A DNA stretch of 5,285 bases from Kiloniellales bacterium (GTDB lineage: Bacteria > Pseudomonadota > Alphaproteobacteria > Kiloniellales > JAKSDN01). Under the pieces are notes generated by a model, which saw only the letters and a program-made list of their open reading frames with translations, was not told the origin of the DNA and searched no databases. The position numbers and the translations under genes were made by a program. The stretch lies in contig JAKSDN010000695.1 of assembly GCA_022360075.1 (NCBI GenBank), positions 1 to 5,285 on the forward strand, read 5' to 3'. Shown here one piece after another: positions 1-5,285 of this stretch (position 1 is the first letter of the stretch; the number at the start of each line of letters is the position of its first letter).

Positions 1-1148
1 CGGGACGCGAGCGCGATGGCATGCCGCCAGACCCTGACGAAGGCCTCGTTGCGCTTGATCTCCGACTGGCCGTCGGAGGTCCAGTAGCGGCTCTTCGAGA
101 CATCCGCCGGCCAGTGATCGAGGATGTTGCGCGGCTCATCGGCCCCGAGCGCCGGGGCCGCTTCGTAGTGGATGACCTTGCCCAGCCGGACCAGGGCATT
201 GAGCCGGCGGTTCGCCCGCTTGCTCTCGACCAGCCGGAACAAGGAGTCCATGTCTCGGGGCAGTATGCCGGCAACGCCGTCCTTCTTGCGCCTATCGAGG
301 ACGCGCGCGTAAGCGTCGCGGATCGCCGCGTGCAGCTCGAAAAGCCCAGGACGCGCGAGACGGGCGTCGGTGATCTTCAAGGCATTGCCGTCGGCATCAC
401 GAAACAGGGCCCCGTATCGTTCATAGAGAATTGGGGCAACGGCGCGCATGGTGACGCGCCTCCTGTCCTTTTCCAGGTCGAGGACCTTGCCTCTTATGCG
501 CTCGGCGACGTCTCCGGCTTCGGCGTAGGAACGCTTGTCGTCGGCGTCCCAGGACAATGCGAATGTCTCACCATCAGGTAGGGGCGCCAGGACACTCGTT
601 TCAATGCTCTTCGCCCGGCCGACGATTCGGCCCTCGCGCTTGCCCGGAAGGTCGTCCTTCATGCGGTATTCGCGCTGGTGAAGATGCTCGTGGATCTTCC
701 GGACGATCGCCGCCGGATCGGTGTCTTCGATCTTCATCGTGCCGGCGAAGCGGCCATACCAGCGTCCTTTCGCGCCCCAGCTCTTCTTGTCGTCGGTCCC
801 CTCGCCGTAGGGGTGAACCTTCGACCACCACAGCCGTTCGAGCTTTTCCTTTTGGCAGTGAAATCCGGGCAGAAGATCCTTCTCGGATAGAAACGCCAGG
901 GCCGCGCGACCGAGATCGTCACGGAGCTTTCTTTGCTCGCTCGTCGGCTTCCTCTGTCCCGTCGGTTTCGTCGCGATCTTGTCGATTGCGGAGATCCACT
1001 GCGCGATCACAAGCTCAGGATGGGTCTCGGTAAAGTTGACGATATCGAGCGATTTAGCGGGGTCACTGTTCAAGCGAATCTTCCGCCGGATCTCGTTCCT
1101 CGGACCGAATTCTGCATGGCTTCGACCATACGGCTTGATTATCAGCAT
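1..1148 (-). CDS. cas13a: Cas13a (C2c2), type VI-A CRISPR RNA-guided RNase, N-terminal 382 residues; gene continues off the left edge
   Basis: Cas13a binds a crRNA, which it processes itself, and on pairing with target RNA cuts RNA with two HEPN domains. Reading the minus strand from the ATG at 1148 gives 382 codons without a stop. The translation follows the Rhodobacter capsulatus Cas13a, as I remember it, from the first residue on. Shared blocks include GRSHAEFG (8-15), QWISAIDKI (50-58), RDDLG (76-80), HPYG (112-115), GRWYG (128-132), ARAxxIE/SSVL-like GRAKSIETSVL (177-187), RLGKVIHY (321-328) and YWTSDGQSEIK (355-365). This covers the N-terminal and Helical-1 regions and reaches the start of HEPN1. 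The HEPN1 RNxxxH motif should lie roughly 80 residues past the edge, so catalytic integrity cannot be judged. Full-length relatives have about 1,100-1,300 residues. The start is fixed by a GGAGG site 5 bases upstream, an in-frame TAA at 1188-1190 and N-terminal length matching the relative. The gene is oriented away from sbtAB and appears to be its own transcription unit. Confidence 0.94.
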   Translation of the reverse strand, partial: MLIIKPYGRSHAEFGPRNEIRRKIRLNSDPAKSLDIVNFTETHPELVIAQWISAIDKIATKPTGQRKPTSEQRKLRDDLGRAALAFLSEKDLLPGFHCQKEKLERLWWSKVHPYGEGTDDKKSWGAKGRWYGRFAGTMKIEDTDPAAIVRKIHEHLHQREYRMKDDLPGKREGRIVGRAKSIETSVLAPLPDGETFALSWDADDKRSYAEAGDVAERIRGKVLDLEKDRRRVTMRAVAPILYERYGALFRDADGNALKITDARLARPGLFELHAAIRDAYARVLDRRKKDGVAGILPRDMDSLFRLVESKRANRRLNALVRLGKVIHYEAAPALGADEPRNILDHWPADVSKSRYWTSDGQSEIKRNEAFVRVWRHAIALAS

Positions 1149-1151
1149 ATG

Positions 1152-1158
1152 CACCTCC
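1152..1158 (-). promoter_or_regulatory. Ribosome binding site of cas13a
   Basis: The minus strand reads GGAGGTG, with GGAGG ending 5 bases before the ATG at 1148. It is a near-perfect Shine-Dalgarno sequence. It decides the start codon, because the in-frame GTG two codons upstream lies inside this site. Confidence 0.8.
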
Positions 1159-1173
1159 GGATGGTTTATGCAC

Positions 1174-1202
1174 AGACTATCAGCACGTTATGGTCGTCTC
1201 AA
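1174..1202 (-). promoter_or_regulatory. Candidate sigma70-type promoter of cas13a
   Basis: On the minus strand, TTGAGA (1197-1202, five of six matches to the -35 consensus) is followed after exactly 17 bases by TAGTCT (1174-1179, a weak -10 with T1, A2 and T6 kept). Transcription would begin near 1167, leaving a leader of about 20 bases before the ATG. A second -35-like TTGACT (1218-1223) has no -10 at proper spacing. This was found by eye and has not been tested. Confidence 0.4.
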
Positions 1203-1241
1203 AGTCTCCGCCTTTAGAGTCAAGAGATCTCCTTCGAAACC

Positions 1242-1273
1242 CTTCGCCCTTGCGAAGCGGCGATCTGTCGCCG
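1242..1273. repeat. Two back-to-back perfect hairpins
   Basis: CTTCGC-CCTT-GCGAAG (1242-1257) is followed with no gap by CGGCGA-TCTG-TCGCCG (1258-1273). Each has a 6-bp perfect stem and a 4-base loop. A further inverted pair, GATCTG (1262-1267) and CAGATC (1281-1286), overlaps the second hairpin. No T-run follows on either strand, so a Rho-independent terminator is unlikely. The element sits between the cas13a promoter and the broken Rid-like gene, close to where the Rid homology begins. Its role is unknown. It could be a transcript-end structure, an operator, or a leftover of the recombination event. Confidence 0.6.
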
Positions 1274-1536
1274 CGGTTCGCAGATCAGGTCCTACAGGCC
1301 TACGCGAACCTCCGCACGGCGCTCGAGGCGTCGGTGCTACGCCGCGGCAGGTCGCCAAGGTCACGACCTACGTCGTCTACTATGATCGCTGGATGCTCCC
1401 GGTGATGACCCGGTTTCTGCGGGAGACCTTTGGCGACTTCCTGCCGGCTCGGACCCTGGTTCCCGTCCGGCGTCTCGCCCTCGACAGGATGCTGTTCGAG
1501 GCCGAGGCCGTCGCGGTCCTCGACCAGGAACGGCCG
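1256..1536 (+). pseudogene. Remnant of a Rid/YjgF (RidA-like) family gene, 5'-truncated and frameshifted
   Basis: RidA-family proteins are small trimeric enzymes that hydrolyse reactive enamines and imines. Two neighbouring plus-strand frames together spell a Rid-like C-terminal two thirds. The first frame gives SGDLSPRFADQVLQAYANLR and TALEA up to about 1330. The next frame continues from 1336 as ATPRQVAKVTTYVVYYD, then FGDFLPARTLVPVRRLAL and FEAEAVAVLDQE to about 1530. The pattern QV(A)KVTTYVV...FG...PARTLV.V..L....FEAEAVAV is typical of the family. Between the two parts there are 5 bases where 3 or 6 are expected, a net -1 (or +2) shift. The usual N-terminal third is absent: the preceding sequence is the hairpin pair and the cas13a upstream region. 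No stop ends the frame before it runs antisense into sbtB. Family assignment is by motif recognition. That it is non-functional is inferred from the truncation and the shift. Confidence 0.68.
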
Positions 1537-1845
1537 TCAGAAATGGTCCTGGCGGATGACGTCGACGTCGCTGACGTAGACGATGCCGATGCGCCCGCTC
1601 AGCACTTCGTAGATGCTATCGAGCATGGGCTCGAGCCGGGCCGAATCGGTCAGGCAGATGACGAGCACCATGCTGCCGGCCTCGGAGATCTGGCCCATGT
1701 CCCAGACGCCCTCGTGCCCGCGCCCGCAGGTCGCCGACAGGACCGTGTAGCCGGTCGCGCCCAGTTGATCCAGGAGGTCGAGAAGCGGGCCTCGCAGGGG
1801 CGCCTCGACGATGATCTCGAGCTTCTTCTTGTGATGGGTTTCCAT
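1537..1845 (-). CDS. sbtB: PII-like regulator of the SbtA bicarbonate transporter (SbtB-like)
   Basis: This 102-residue cytosolic protein has a PII-type ferredoxin-like fold: KKLEIIVEAPL (7-17) as the first strand, a short T-loop region ATCGRGHEGVWDM (38-50), GSMVLVICLT (57-66) and a C-terminal IGIVYVSDVDVIR (86-98). Known SbtB proteins form trimers, bind adenine nucleotides including cAMP, and dock on SbtA to limit bicarbonate uptake. Compared with GlnB/GlnK, the T-loop lacks the uridylylated tyrosine, and the B-loop GDGKIFV stretch is shortened to GIVYV. The cyanobacterial C-terminal CGPEGC loop is absent. The ATG at 1845 has AGGGG 8 bases upstream, and that site overlaps the sbtA stop codon (TAGGGG), so translation is probably coupled to sbtA. 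Identity rests on fold features together with the adjacent sbtA. A generic PII-like transport regulator is the alternative. Confidence 0.83.
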   Translation of the reverse strand: METHHKKKLEIIVEAPLRGPLLDLLDQLGATGYTVLSATCGRGHEGVWDMGQISEAGSMVLVICLTDSARLEPMLDSIYEVLSGRIGIVYVSDVDVIRQDHF

Positions 1846-1856
1846 GGTCTGGGCCC

Positions 1857-2861
1857 CTATCCGGCCGGCCCGAGGATCAGCCCGGCCAAGGCAGTGTAGA
1901 GCGGTATGCCGAAAGTCAGATTGAAAGGAAAGGTCACGCCGAGCGAAAGCGTCAGATAGATCGCCGGGGCCGCCTGCGGCAAGGCCAGGCGCATGGCGGC
2001 CGGCACGGCGATGTAGGAGGCGCTTGCCGCGAGCACCATCAGGAGCGTCGTGCCGCCGTGGCTCAGCCCGAGCGCCAGGGCCGGCGCCAGAGCCATCGTG
2101 GCGCCCAGGATCGGCATGCAGACGGCAAAGACGATCAGGCGCGGCGAGAGCCGGGCGCCGGAGGCCTGGAAGCCGCGGGCGGCGACCAGGCCCATGTCCA
2201 GCAGGAACAGGCAGAGCACGCCCTTGAAGGGATCGACGACGAAGGGCGAGACGGCTGCCAAGCCGTCCTGGCCCGTGACCCAGCCGATGATGAAGGCGCC
2301 CAGCAGCATGACCACGCTGCCGTTCAGGGAGATCTCGCGCAGCAGGTCGCCGCGCAGGTTGACGCCCACATCCAGGCGGGGGCCGTTGCTGGTGTTGCGA
2401 TGGGCCAGCCAGAGTGCGGAGAGGATCGCAGGCGTTTCCATGATCGCCATGACCGCGACCATGAAGCCCTCGTAGCCGATGCCGAGCACGCGCAGGGCCT
2501 CGGAGGCGGCAACGAAGGTGACCACACTGACCGACCCGTAATGAGCCGCGACCGCCGCCGCGTCGATCGCGGAGAGATCCGTGGTCCGGCGCAGCAGGAA
2601 GAAGGCCACGAGAGGGATCAGAAAGCTAAGCGCCGCGCCTGCGGCGACCGTCCCGAACAGGGTCAGATCGGCCCCGTGCTTGCTCACCTCGGCGCCGCCC
2701 TTGAAGCCGATCGAGAGCATGAGATAGAGCGCCATAGCCTTGGCGACCTGCTCGGGAATCGTGAGATCCGACCGCAATGTCGCGGCCAGAAAGCCGAGGA
2801 GAAAGAACAGCACCATCGGCGAGAGCAGATTGCTCGCGGCGGTGGTCAGAAGAAGATCCAT
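1857..2861 (-). CDS. sbtA: Sodium-dependent bicarbonate transporter, SbtA family (DUF897/Sbt_1)
   Basis: This integral inner-membrane protein imports HCO3- together with Na+, raising internal inorganic carbon. The 334-residue product is hydrophobic throughout, with about ten membrane segments in two inverted halves. Family landmarks are TIPE (34-37), GFKGG (52-56), HYGSVSVVTF (107-116), METP (141-144), ASASYIAVPAAMR (279-291) and GVTFPFNLTFGIPLY (308-322). In solved SbtA structures, the HYGS and ASAS helix tips of the two halves form the substrate and sodium site. I chose the ATG at 2861, which gives MDLLLTT like family N-termini. A TTG four codons upstream (2873) is also in frame, but GAGG directly abuts it, too close to serve as its ribosome site. 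sbtB follows 11 bases downstream. The mrp operon ends 108 bases upstream on the same strand. The transported anion was not tested; some family members outside cyanobacteria have unproven substrates. Confidence 0.88.
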   Translation of the reverse strand: MDLLLTTAASNLLSPMVLFFLLGFLAATLRSDLTIPEQVAKAMALYLMLSIGFKGGAEVSKHGADLTLFGTVAAGAALSFLIPLVAFFLLRRTTDLSAIDAAAVAAHYGSVSVVTFVAASEALRVLGIGYEGFMVAVMAIMETPAILSALWLAHRNTSNGPRLDVGVNLRGDLLREISLNGSVVMLLGAFIIGWVTGQDGLAAVSPFVVDPFKGVLCLFLLDMGLVAARGFQASGARLSPRLIVFAVCMPILGATMALAPALALGLSHGGTTLLMVLAASASYIAVPAAMRLALPQAAPAIYLTLSLGVTFPFNLTFGIPLYTALAGLILGPAG

Positions 2862-2969
2862 GGGATTGCCCAACCTCGATGTCCCGGGTCGGACCGGCGA
2901 CCACGGCTGGGCCCGCCCGAGAGCTAGTTCTTTTGATTGATGGGATGTCTCTTGTGGTCGCGCGGTGCG
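2862..2969 (-). other. Intergenic gap between mrpG and sbtA
   Basis: This 108-base gap separates two genes on the same strand. It contains an AT-rich patch (about 2926-2944) followed by a very GC-rich stretch with small palindromes such as GGTCGGACC (about 2886-2896). I see no hairpin plus T-run terminator and no convincing -35/-10 pair. It is the likely place for a separate sbtAB promoter, but read-through from mrp is equally possible. Confidence 0.35.
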
Positions 2970-3338
2970 CTAAGGTTCGCTCGCCGACTCTCCTTGCTTT
3001 GCGGTCGTGTTGGTTCGTCGCGCCTGGGCCAGCTCGTCGATCACGGTGCCTTGCCAGAGCGGCACGCCGGTGCGGTAGGCGGCCCGGCCGATCATGTGGG
3101 CGGCCACGGGGGCGGTGAGCAGCAGGAAGACGATGGCCGCGACGGCACGGGCGACGATGCCCGTATCCCCGAAGTGCACGGCCACGGCGACCAGGATCAG
3201 GCCGCAACCGAGCGTGCCCGCCTTGGTCGAGGCGTGCATGCGGATCAGCACGTCCGGCAGGCGCAGCACGCCGAGCGCAGCGGCCAGCGCGAAGAAGCCG
3301 CCGGCGACCACGAGGAGGGCGGCCAGGATCTCGGTCAT
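2970..3338 (-). CDS. mrpG: Na+(K+)/H+ antiporter subunit G (MrpG/MnhG/PhaG)
   Basis: This is a small membrane subunit of the Mrp cation/proton antiporter complex in the inner membrane. The 122-residue product has three hydrophobic segments: residues about 4-26, 41-57 and 62-84. The family core GVLRLPDVLIRMHASTKAGT (23-42) is intact, and so is TAPVAAHMIGRAAYRTG (75-91). The C-terminal tail from about residue 95 is polar and variable, as usual in the family. The ATG at 3338 overlaps the TGA of mrpF by 4 bases (ATGA). There is no strong ribosome site in front of it, which points to translational coupling with mrpF. It is the last gene of the operon visible here. Confidence 0.95.
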   Translation of the reverse strand: MTEILAALLVVAGGFFALAAALGVLRLPDVLIRMHASTKAGTLGCGLILVAVAVHFGDTGIVARAVAAIVFLLLTAPVAAHMIGRAAYRTGVPLWQGTVIDELAQARRTNTTAKQGESASEP

Positions 3339-3658
3339 GGCTCGGCCTGCACGTTCTTGGCCTGGCCGGTTGCCCGCGCCTTGCGCCGTTCGGCGAAGCG
3401 CGCCAAAGCGATGGTGGCGAGGAACGCGACCAGCGCCAGGGCGATCGCAACGTCCAGGAAAGCCGCGTTGTCCGAGGCGATGGCGAAGAGCGCGCAGAAG
3501 GCCACCGCGAGAATCGTGATGAGATCCAGCGCGACCACCCGGTCGGGCAGGCTCGGCCCGCGGGCGAGGCGCAGGAGGGCGAGCAGGATCGCCGCCATGA
3601 TCAAGGCGAAGGCGACATCGACGGCCAGGGTCAGGATCGGGCCGGCTTCGAGCGTCAT
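3335..3658 (-). CDS. mrpF: Na+(K+)/H+ antiporter subunit F (MrpF/MnhF/PhaF)
   Basis: This 107-residue membrane subunit of the Mrp complex has three hydrophobic helices (about 8-30, 40-60 and 67-89). The family signature RLARGPSLPDRVVALDLI (30-47) is present, with the conserved P-D-R-V and D45, followed by a helix carrying FLDVAIALALVAFLATIALARF. The reading frame is open much further upstream, to 4198, but that part is antisense-like arginine- and alanine-rich sequence overlapping mrpE. The correct start is the ATG at 3658, which has GGGAGG 7 bases upstream and overlaps the mrpE stop by 4 bases (ATGA). The product length then matches the family. The gene likewise overlaps mrpG by 4 bases at its end. 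Confidence 0.95.
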   Translation of the reverse strand: MTLEAGPILTLAVDVAFALIMAAILLALLRLARGPSLPDRVVALDLITILAVAFCALFAIASDNAAFLDVAIALALVAFLATIALARFAERRKARATGQAKNVQAEP

Positions 3659-4128
3659 TCCAAGGCCTCCCTCACCCTGCGCTCCACGCCCGACTTGAGC
3701 TCGCGCCGCAGGGCTTCCGGATCTTCGACGAACATCGCGTGGACATAGAGGGTCTTCTGATCGGGCGAAAGATCGATGCTCAGGCTGCCGGGCGTGAGCG
3801 AGATCAGGTTGGCCACGAGGAGGATCTCCGATTCGCCTTCGGCGTCGAGCGGCATGGCGACGATGCCGGGCCGGCTGAGGTGAGTCGGCGTCAGCACGTC
3901 CCAGACCACGCGCAGGCTCGAGACGAAGAGCTCGTAGACGAACAGCGCGGCGAGCCGCAGGATGCGCCAGACCCGCTCGAAGTAGGTGCTGCGACCGAAC
4001 ATGGGCCGCGCGACCCAAAGCGCCAGATAGCCGACGCCGTAGCCGAGCAGCAGGCTCGGCAGCGTGAAGCTGCCGACCAGCGCCGCCCAGCTCAGCGCCA
4101 GAAAGACGTTGAGGACGAAGATGCTCAC
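3655..4128 (-). CDS. mrpE: Na+(K+)/H+ antiporter subunit E (MrpE/MnhE/PhaE)
   Basis: This 157-residue subunit is a normal length for MrpE. Hydrophobic N-terminal segments (about 3-17, 20-40 and 56-75) precede a cytosolic alpha/beta domain. Typical features are the helix with [15 protein letters not shown] (65-79) and the block [19 protein letters not shown] (103-121), which contains the family's N-x-I-[ST]-[LM]-[TS]-P-G-[ST] motif, followed by LYVHAM (127-132). The start codon is GTG at 4128, which overlaps the TGA of mrpD (GTGA), with a GGGGAT ribosome site about 8 bases upstream. MrpE is needed for full complex assembly in studied systems but is not itself a channel subunit. Confidence 0.95.
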   Translation of the reverse strand: MSIFVLNVFLALSWAALVGSFTLPSLLLGYGVGYLALWVARPMFGRSTYFERVWRILRLAALFVYELFVSSLRVVWDVLTPTHLSRPGIVAMPLDAEGESEILLVANLISLTPGSLSIDLSPDQKTLYVHAMFVEDPEALRRELKSGVERRVREALE

Positions 4129-5285
4129 GGCACGATCCCCAGCACCGCGCGGACGTAGGCCGCCGGGTCGAGAAGCTGGCCGGCCGCGCGCTCGGCAAAG
4201 GCGATGAAGCCCTCCGGGAAGAAGCCGATCGTGACCGTCATGGCGGCGAGGCCTGCGACCGGCAGCAGCAGCGCGGTCAGCTCGCGCCGCTCGACCAGCG
4301 CCAGGGCGGGTGTGATGCCGGCCGGATGCGGCTTCCAGAAGACCTCGGCCCAGATCTTGGTCATGGAGAAGACGGTGAGCAGACCGACCACCAAGGCCGT
4401 GGCCGCGATCAGGTAGGCCTCGATCTCCAAGCTCGCCTTGACCAGCAGGAACTTGGCCCAGAAGCCCGAAAGCGGCGGGAAGCCGGCCAAGGAGAAGGCC
4501 GGCACCAGGAAGAGGATAGCGAGCAGCGGGCTCGCCTTGTAGAGCCCGCCGATGGCGGCAAGATCGAAGGAGCCGGTCAGCCGCCGGGCGACACCGCTGA
4601 TCAGGAACAGATTCGCCTTCACGATGATGTGGTGGACCAGGTAGAAGACCGCGCCGACCAGGGCGAGCGGCGTGAAGAGTGCGAGACCCAGCACCATATA
4701 GCCGATCTGGCTGACGATGTGGAACGAGAGGATCTTGCGGAACTCGTTCTGCGCCGCCGCACCGAGCACGCCGGTGATCATGGTGAGCGCGGCGATCACC
4801 AGCAGCATGCCGTGCGTGTAGGCGGTATCGTGGGTGAAGACCAGCGTGAACATGCGGAACAGCGCGTAGACGCCGACCTTGGTCAGCAGCCCCGCGAAGA
4901 CGGCCGACACCGCGACCGGTGGCGTGTGGTAGGAGGCCGGCAGCCAGAAGAACAGCGGAAAGACCGCGGCCTTGACGCCGAAGGCGACGATGAAGAGCAC
5001 CGCGACGACGGTGAGCAGGCCCTGGTTCTCCACCGCGCGCACGGCCAGGTGCAGGTCGGCCATGTTGAGCGTACCGGTCAGACCGTAGAGCAGGCCGATG
5101 CCCGAGAGGAACAGCGCCGTCGAGACCAGGTTGAGGGCCACGTACTTGATGCCGCCGTCGAGCTGCGCCTTGTCGCCGCCGAGGACCAGCAGGCCGAAGG
5201 AGGCGATCAGCATCACCTCGAACCAGACGTAGAGGTTGAAGACGTCGCCGGTCAGGAAGGCACCGCAGACGCCCGCGAGCAGCAC
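4125..5285 (-). CDS. mrpD: Na+(K+)/H+ antiporter subunit D (MrpD/MnhD/PhaD), C-terminal 386 residues; 5' end off the right edge
   Basis: MrpD is a large antiporter-like subunit homologous to complex I NuoL/M/N and takes part in proton translocation. The visible 386 residues are most of a protein of about 500; the N-terminal 100 or so lie beyond the window, and the GTG at the edge is an internal valine. Key charged residues of the family are all present: E23 in WFEVMLI, K105 in [16 protein letters not shown]120 in SYHTPP, K136 in [13 protein letters not shown]184 and H189 in [16 protein letters not shown]218-H219 and K223 in [11 protein letters not shown], and K279 after [10 protein letters not shown]. 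The absence of breaks and the intact ion-path residues indicate a working subunit. Subunits A, B and C are expected upstream, off the right edge. Distinguishing D from A rests on length, the [13 protein letters not shown] motif and its place directly before mrpE. Confidence 0.95.
   Translation of the reverse strand: MLLAGVCGAFLTGDVFNLYVWFEVMLIASFGLLVLGGDKAQLDGGIKYVALNLVSTALFLSGIGLLYGLTGTLNMADLHLAVRAVENQGLLTVVAVLFIVAFGVKAAVFPLFFWLPASYHTPPVAVSAVFAGLLTKVGVYALFRMFTLVFTHDTAYTHGMLLVIAALTMITGVLGAAAQNEFRKILSFHIVSQIGYMVLGLALFTPLALVGAVFYLVHHIIVKANLFLISGVARRLTGSFDLAAIGGLYKASPLLAILFLVPAFSLAGFPPLSGFWAKFLLVKASLEIEAYLIAATALVVGLLTVFSMTKIWAEVFWKPHPAGITPALALVERRELTALLLPVAGLAAMTVTIGFFPEGFIAFAERAAGQLLDPAAYVRAVLGIVP

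Noticed and set aside
5..35. RVWRH (Cas13a residues 372-376) as a HEPN catalytic motif
   Set aside because: The spacing is R-x3-H, not R-x4-6-H. In the related protein the HEPN1 RNxxxH lies about 80 residues further on, outside the window.
21..581. Plus-strand open frame of 186 codons at the left edge
   Set aside because: It is the complementary shadow of cas13a; only the minus-strand translation shows conserved protein blocks and a ribosome site.
1176..1230. Possible degenerate CRISPR repeat upstream of cas13a (GGCGGAGACTTTGAGACGACC on the minus strand, written in part: GGCGG...GACGACC)
   Set aside because: Only one copy, with no matching stem partner and no second repeat at spacer distance. 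The small GAGAC duplication is too short to mean anything.
979..1899. A 306-codon plus-strand open frame across the junction
   Set aside because: It is a composite: it starts antisense inside cas13a, passes through the second half of the Rid-like remnant and ends antisense across sbtB into sbtA. No single protein family covers it.
2862..2873. TTG at 2873 as the sbtA start
   Set aside because: The GAGG directly touches this codon, leaving no spacing, while the ATG at 2861 fits family N-termini better.
2058..2927. Plus-strand open frame of 289 codons rich in Q, E, D and H
   Set aside because: It is antisense to sbtA; the composition is typical of the complement of a GC-rich membrane protein gene.
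2626..3450. Minus-strand open frame of 274 codons rich in R, P and A
   Set aside because: It is out of frame over mrpG, mrpF and sbtA, which all have clear family motifs.
3659..4198. Upstream extension of the mrpF frame
   Set aside because: It overlaps mrpE completely and has low-complexity arginine-rich sequence; MrpF is about 100 residues and has a good start and ribosome site at 3658.

Overview
This is a GC-rich proteobacterial chromosome segment. The cation antiporter and bicarbonate transporter genes, and the close resemblance of the left-hand gene to the Rhodobacter capsulatus Cas13a (compared from memory), suggest an alphaproteobacterium. The species cannot be named from this window. 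All intact genes are on the minus strand.

Left part (1-1148): the first 382 codons of a large gene that runs off the left edge. Translating the minus strand gives the N-terminal lobe of a Cas13a (C2c2) protein, the single RNA-guided RNase effector of type VI-A CRISPR-Cas. It has its own ribosome binding site and a plausible promoter. The HEPN catalytic motifs and the rest of the protein lie outside the window. No CRISPR array and no cas1 or cas2 is visible here.

Junction (about 1160-1540): upstream of cas13a are two back-to-back perfect hairpins, then a plus-strand remnant of a Rid/YjgF-family gene. The remnant has lost its 5' part, carries a frameshift and has no clear stop. This looks like the scar where a CRISPR-carrying segment met the resident chromosome. 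Hand-counted GC is lower in parts of the cas13a segment and its upstream region than in the genes to the right.

Middle (1537-2861): an sbtA-sbtB pair, a sodium-dependent bicarbonate transporter and its small PII-like regulator, 11 bases apart and probably translationally coupled.

Right part (2970-5285): the distal half of an Mrp/Mnh/Pha-type multisubunit Na+(K+)/H+ antiporter operon, mrpD (5' end off the right edge), mrpE, mrpF and mrpG. The four genes are joined by 4-base start/stop overlaps. A likely joint function is that Mrp expels Na+ using the proton gradient, and SbtA spends the Na+ gradient to import bicarbonate under SbtB control. The Cas13a gene is functionally unrelated to this block and is the main point of interest.
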